Shown piece by piece: positions 19,548-21,516 of a stretch of 21,516 bases of DNA; position 1 is the first letter of the stretch; the number at the start of each line of letters is the position of its first letter. A program made the translations under genes and the position numbers. This DNA comes from Elysia marginata. Its lineage: Eukaryota; Mollusca; Gastropoda; Plakobranchidae. The stretch is from positions 11,882 to 33,397 of the forward strand of contig BMAT01000679.1 in assembly GCA_019649035.1 (NCBI GenBank), in the 5' to 3' direction. The notes beneath the pieces were generated by a model that made no database searches, was not told the DNA's origin, and saw nothing but the letters and a program-made list of their open reading frames with translations.

Positions 19548-19916
19548 CTGTTGGGTAGTTTTTTTCAAGATGCCGCTGCGAGGAATGATATAATATATTA
19601 CTTAACCTCTACGATTTTCTGCTCTTTTGAGCTCATCAACAATGAACTGAAAATGACCTAAGAGAAAGATCGCAGGATTTTTGATAGTCCATTCTTACGG
19701 TAAGTTTTCCCGTTCAACACAATAAGAACCTTCCAGAAAACAGCAACTTTGATTTTGCATAATTATGTACTTCTTACGTAAAATTTTAAAGAAACAGCAT
19801 TCTGTGATACTTATATTTAATGTTTAAAAAAGAATGAACAATTGTTGGTAATGACTTTAATAATTATAGCATTTAAAGTAATAATAGCTGGAATACATGT
19901 GATTCTAGTGAAACTG

Positions 19917-19945
19917 CTTGAGTTAAGGAAATGTTAACTCCAAGT
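19917..19945. other. Stem-loop with bulged stem
   Basis: GAGTTAA (19920-19926) and TTAACTC (19934-19940) pair perfectly around a 7-base loop. The flanking CTT and CAAG extend the stem past a single unpaired base to about ten pairs. It could be an RNA hairpin, but nothing else suggests an RNA gene. Confidence 0.4.
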
Positions 19946-20512
19946 ATTCGACTGGCATATATTTTTATTTGTGCAGAAAGAAACCATCTCTTATGAAACA
20001 GCTAAAGTTTGAAAAATTTATAAACACAATGAAGATAACAATTAACTTTTACGCCCAAAGTATCTTTTAATTTATTTGTTCCTTATCATAAAAAGTTACA
20101 GCTTTCATCTTTCTGACGAAAATACAGCTTTATCTTTTTTATAATCTGAGGTATTTTGTTCAAAGTAAAATACAGTAGTTAGCTGCATAATAGTTTTGTT
20201 ATTGAAATAGCTTTAATTGAGAACCAGCCTGACTGAATTGTGCATGAATTCCCCTAGCCACCTTGAGAAATAACCAGCAAAGCGCCACACCATAGACTCT
20301 AAGAAGTGACGTCCGTAATTATTATCACAATTACATGTCTCTTTGAGGATTACCACAGCTATGCTTAAGTATGTTGCAACCACGAAGAGTATGCAATTAT
20401 GTAAATTTATTTTTACATTTGGGCTTGTTTTTTTTTTTTACGTAAGTTTAACAATATCTTTTTTATAAAGTTAGGAAAAGTACAGTGCGTAGACTGTGTG
20501 ACAATAAAAACG

Positions 20513-20524
20513 GTTTTGCAAAAC
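20513..20524. other. 12-bp perfect palindrome
   Basis: GTTTTGCAAAAC is self-complementary. Its centre TTGCAA resembles part of a C/EBP-type site. Given the base composition, such palindromes are expected a few times in 21 kb. Confidence 0.3.
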
Positions 20525-21486
20525 TGTGACGCGTTTGAATGTATGTTTGGTTGTCTAATGTGATGTTATCACACAACAGGCTATTTCATTTTATAGCTCC
20601 TAGTTTTGTCTGGTACTTTTCCAGGTACTGAAATAATAGGCATATGAAGCAAAACCTTTTTTTCTATATTTTATTTAAAAAAAAGTTCAAAACAAGTTAC
20701 TGGCTTATGGCTACGTTCTTAAATCCAATTAAAAGTTTTAAAAAAGTTCGGTTTCTTTTGCTTATAATCACTTTTCTCTATCAGTTATTGAAAAAAAGGT
20801 TGAAACCCTAATCGTCTCATAAACCATATAGGTGGTCTCTGTAAAGTTACACATTAAATTAAAACAAGCCAGACTACACAGACCTCTTAAGAAGAGCATT
20901 TGGGCGTCTGTTAAAACAGAGTATGTAAACAGTTTTTTCTGGATAAAATTAAGCTGTTTTCCGCCAGGCTTTTACATACAGCATTGAAGCATAGGGAGCT
21001 GCTTTTATCTAATAGACTTTTCCTAAGATGAGTAACTGCAAATATTTACACACGTTAAATTATTTGCTCAGGGCAACCTCCCGTTTAAACGTCCTTTTAA
21101 AGATTTTGTCATAATTGTTTTACTTTTTTGACACGTCCCAATTTCAAGATCGTCTGTGTTTTAGTTTGTTCACTTAATTTTAAACTCTGTCAAGAGCGTT
21201 AAAGTTTTACCCTAAATTTTATAACTAGTTATGTAATGCCGTGTAAAAATAGATCTAGGTAAAATGTGCCTCTCTACATGTTTAGCAGCAAAATCCTGAA
21301 CTCTGTCATGTTACGCTTTTATGTATGAAGAGAGGAAGAAGTTACCGTATATAGCTGCTTTAAAATGGTTAAGTATGGTGCGACCAACAAACGTTTAAAA
21401 TTAAAGCTTATTCTTATTATTTACTCAATTCACTGTTAAAATCTCCCATATTAATAGTATGAGAAGTATTATAATAACTTTTTTTT

Positions 21487-21516
21487 GTAGTAGTAGTAGT
21501 TGTAGAAGTAGTAGTA
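21487..21516 (+). repeat. (GTA)n trinucleotide microsatellite at window edge
   Basis: Repeated GTA units, with two imperfect ones (TTG and GAA steps), run off the right end of the window, so its length is unknown. Confidence 0.85.

Larger units (their letters stand above)
17618..21486. other. AT-rich stretch, no supported gene
   Basis: About 3.9 kb without a defensible gene. The longest frames (18201-18464, 19333-19593 plus; 17860-18093 minus) show no domain and are of chance length. A stem-loop, a palindrome and a short CA repeat are listed separately. The piece at 20230-20340 is less AT-rich but unrecognised. Confidence 0.5.

Noticed and set aside
1-21516. CRISPR arrays, operons, phage or endogenous viral genes, or an undescribed multi-gene system
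   Set aside because: There is no regularly spaced repeat array, no gene clusters and no viral protein motifs in any frame.

Overview
The window looks like gene-poor, AT-rich nuclear DNA of an invertebrate animal, most likely a mollusc and perhaps a gastropod. There is no bacterial-style gene packing, ribosome-binding sites or operon. Long stretches are stop-rich in all frames. The recognisable content is eukaryotic: a mariner DNA transposon, a tRNA-derived SINE with RNA polymerase III A and B boxes, degenerate retroposon fragments and long dinucleotide microsatellites. The mollusc guess rests on the style of the SINE and the microsatellites and was not tested by any search.

Layout: 1-175 is one copy of a diverged dispersed repeat, cut by the window edge; a second copy in the same orientation lies at about 12755-12935. 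Around 1713-1780 and 16612-16680 are two copies of a motif that resembles the 3' tail of L2-type LINEs and the SINEs they mobilise. Bases 1781-6600 are AT-rich with no supported gene. A possible old tRNA-SINE head lies at 6611-6700. A GC-richer stretch at 6840-7370 ends in a weak candidate first coding exon (7323-7364). From 8081 to 10830 lie three long (TC/GA)n tracts with strongly pyrimidine- or purine-biased flanks, plus a hairpin at 9969-9991 that resembles part of a Penelope-type hammerhead. Two short segments preceded by good splice-acceptor-like tracts lie at 11821 and 12418.

The one convincing protein-coding gene is the transposase of a structurally complete mariner element (13635-15017, gene on the minus strand). 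The element has perfect 27-bp terminal inverted repeats, a TA target duplication and an unbroken 380-residue D,D,D transposase. Its leader holds three TGACGT (CRE-like) motifs. A well-preserved SINE of about 330 bp lies on the minus strand at 17286-17617. The rest, to a (TAG)n microsatellite at the right edge, shows no supported gene.

Other open frames of 60-140 codons are what chance and microsatellites produce in DNA this AT-rich. At about 7% stop codons per triplet, a few frames near 90 codons are expected in a window this size. I found no convincing new multi-gene system. The items most worth a second look are the intact mariner with its unusual 35-residue catalytic spacing, its CRE cluster and the unassigned paired repeat family.
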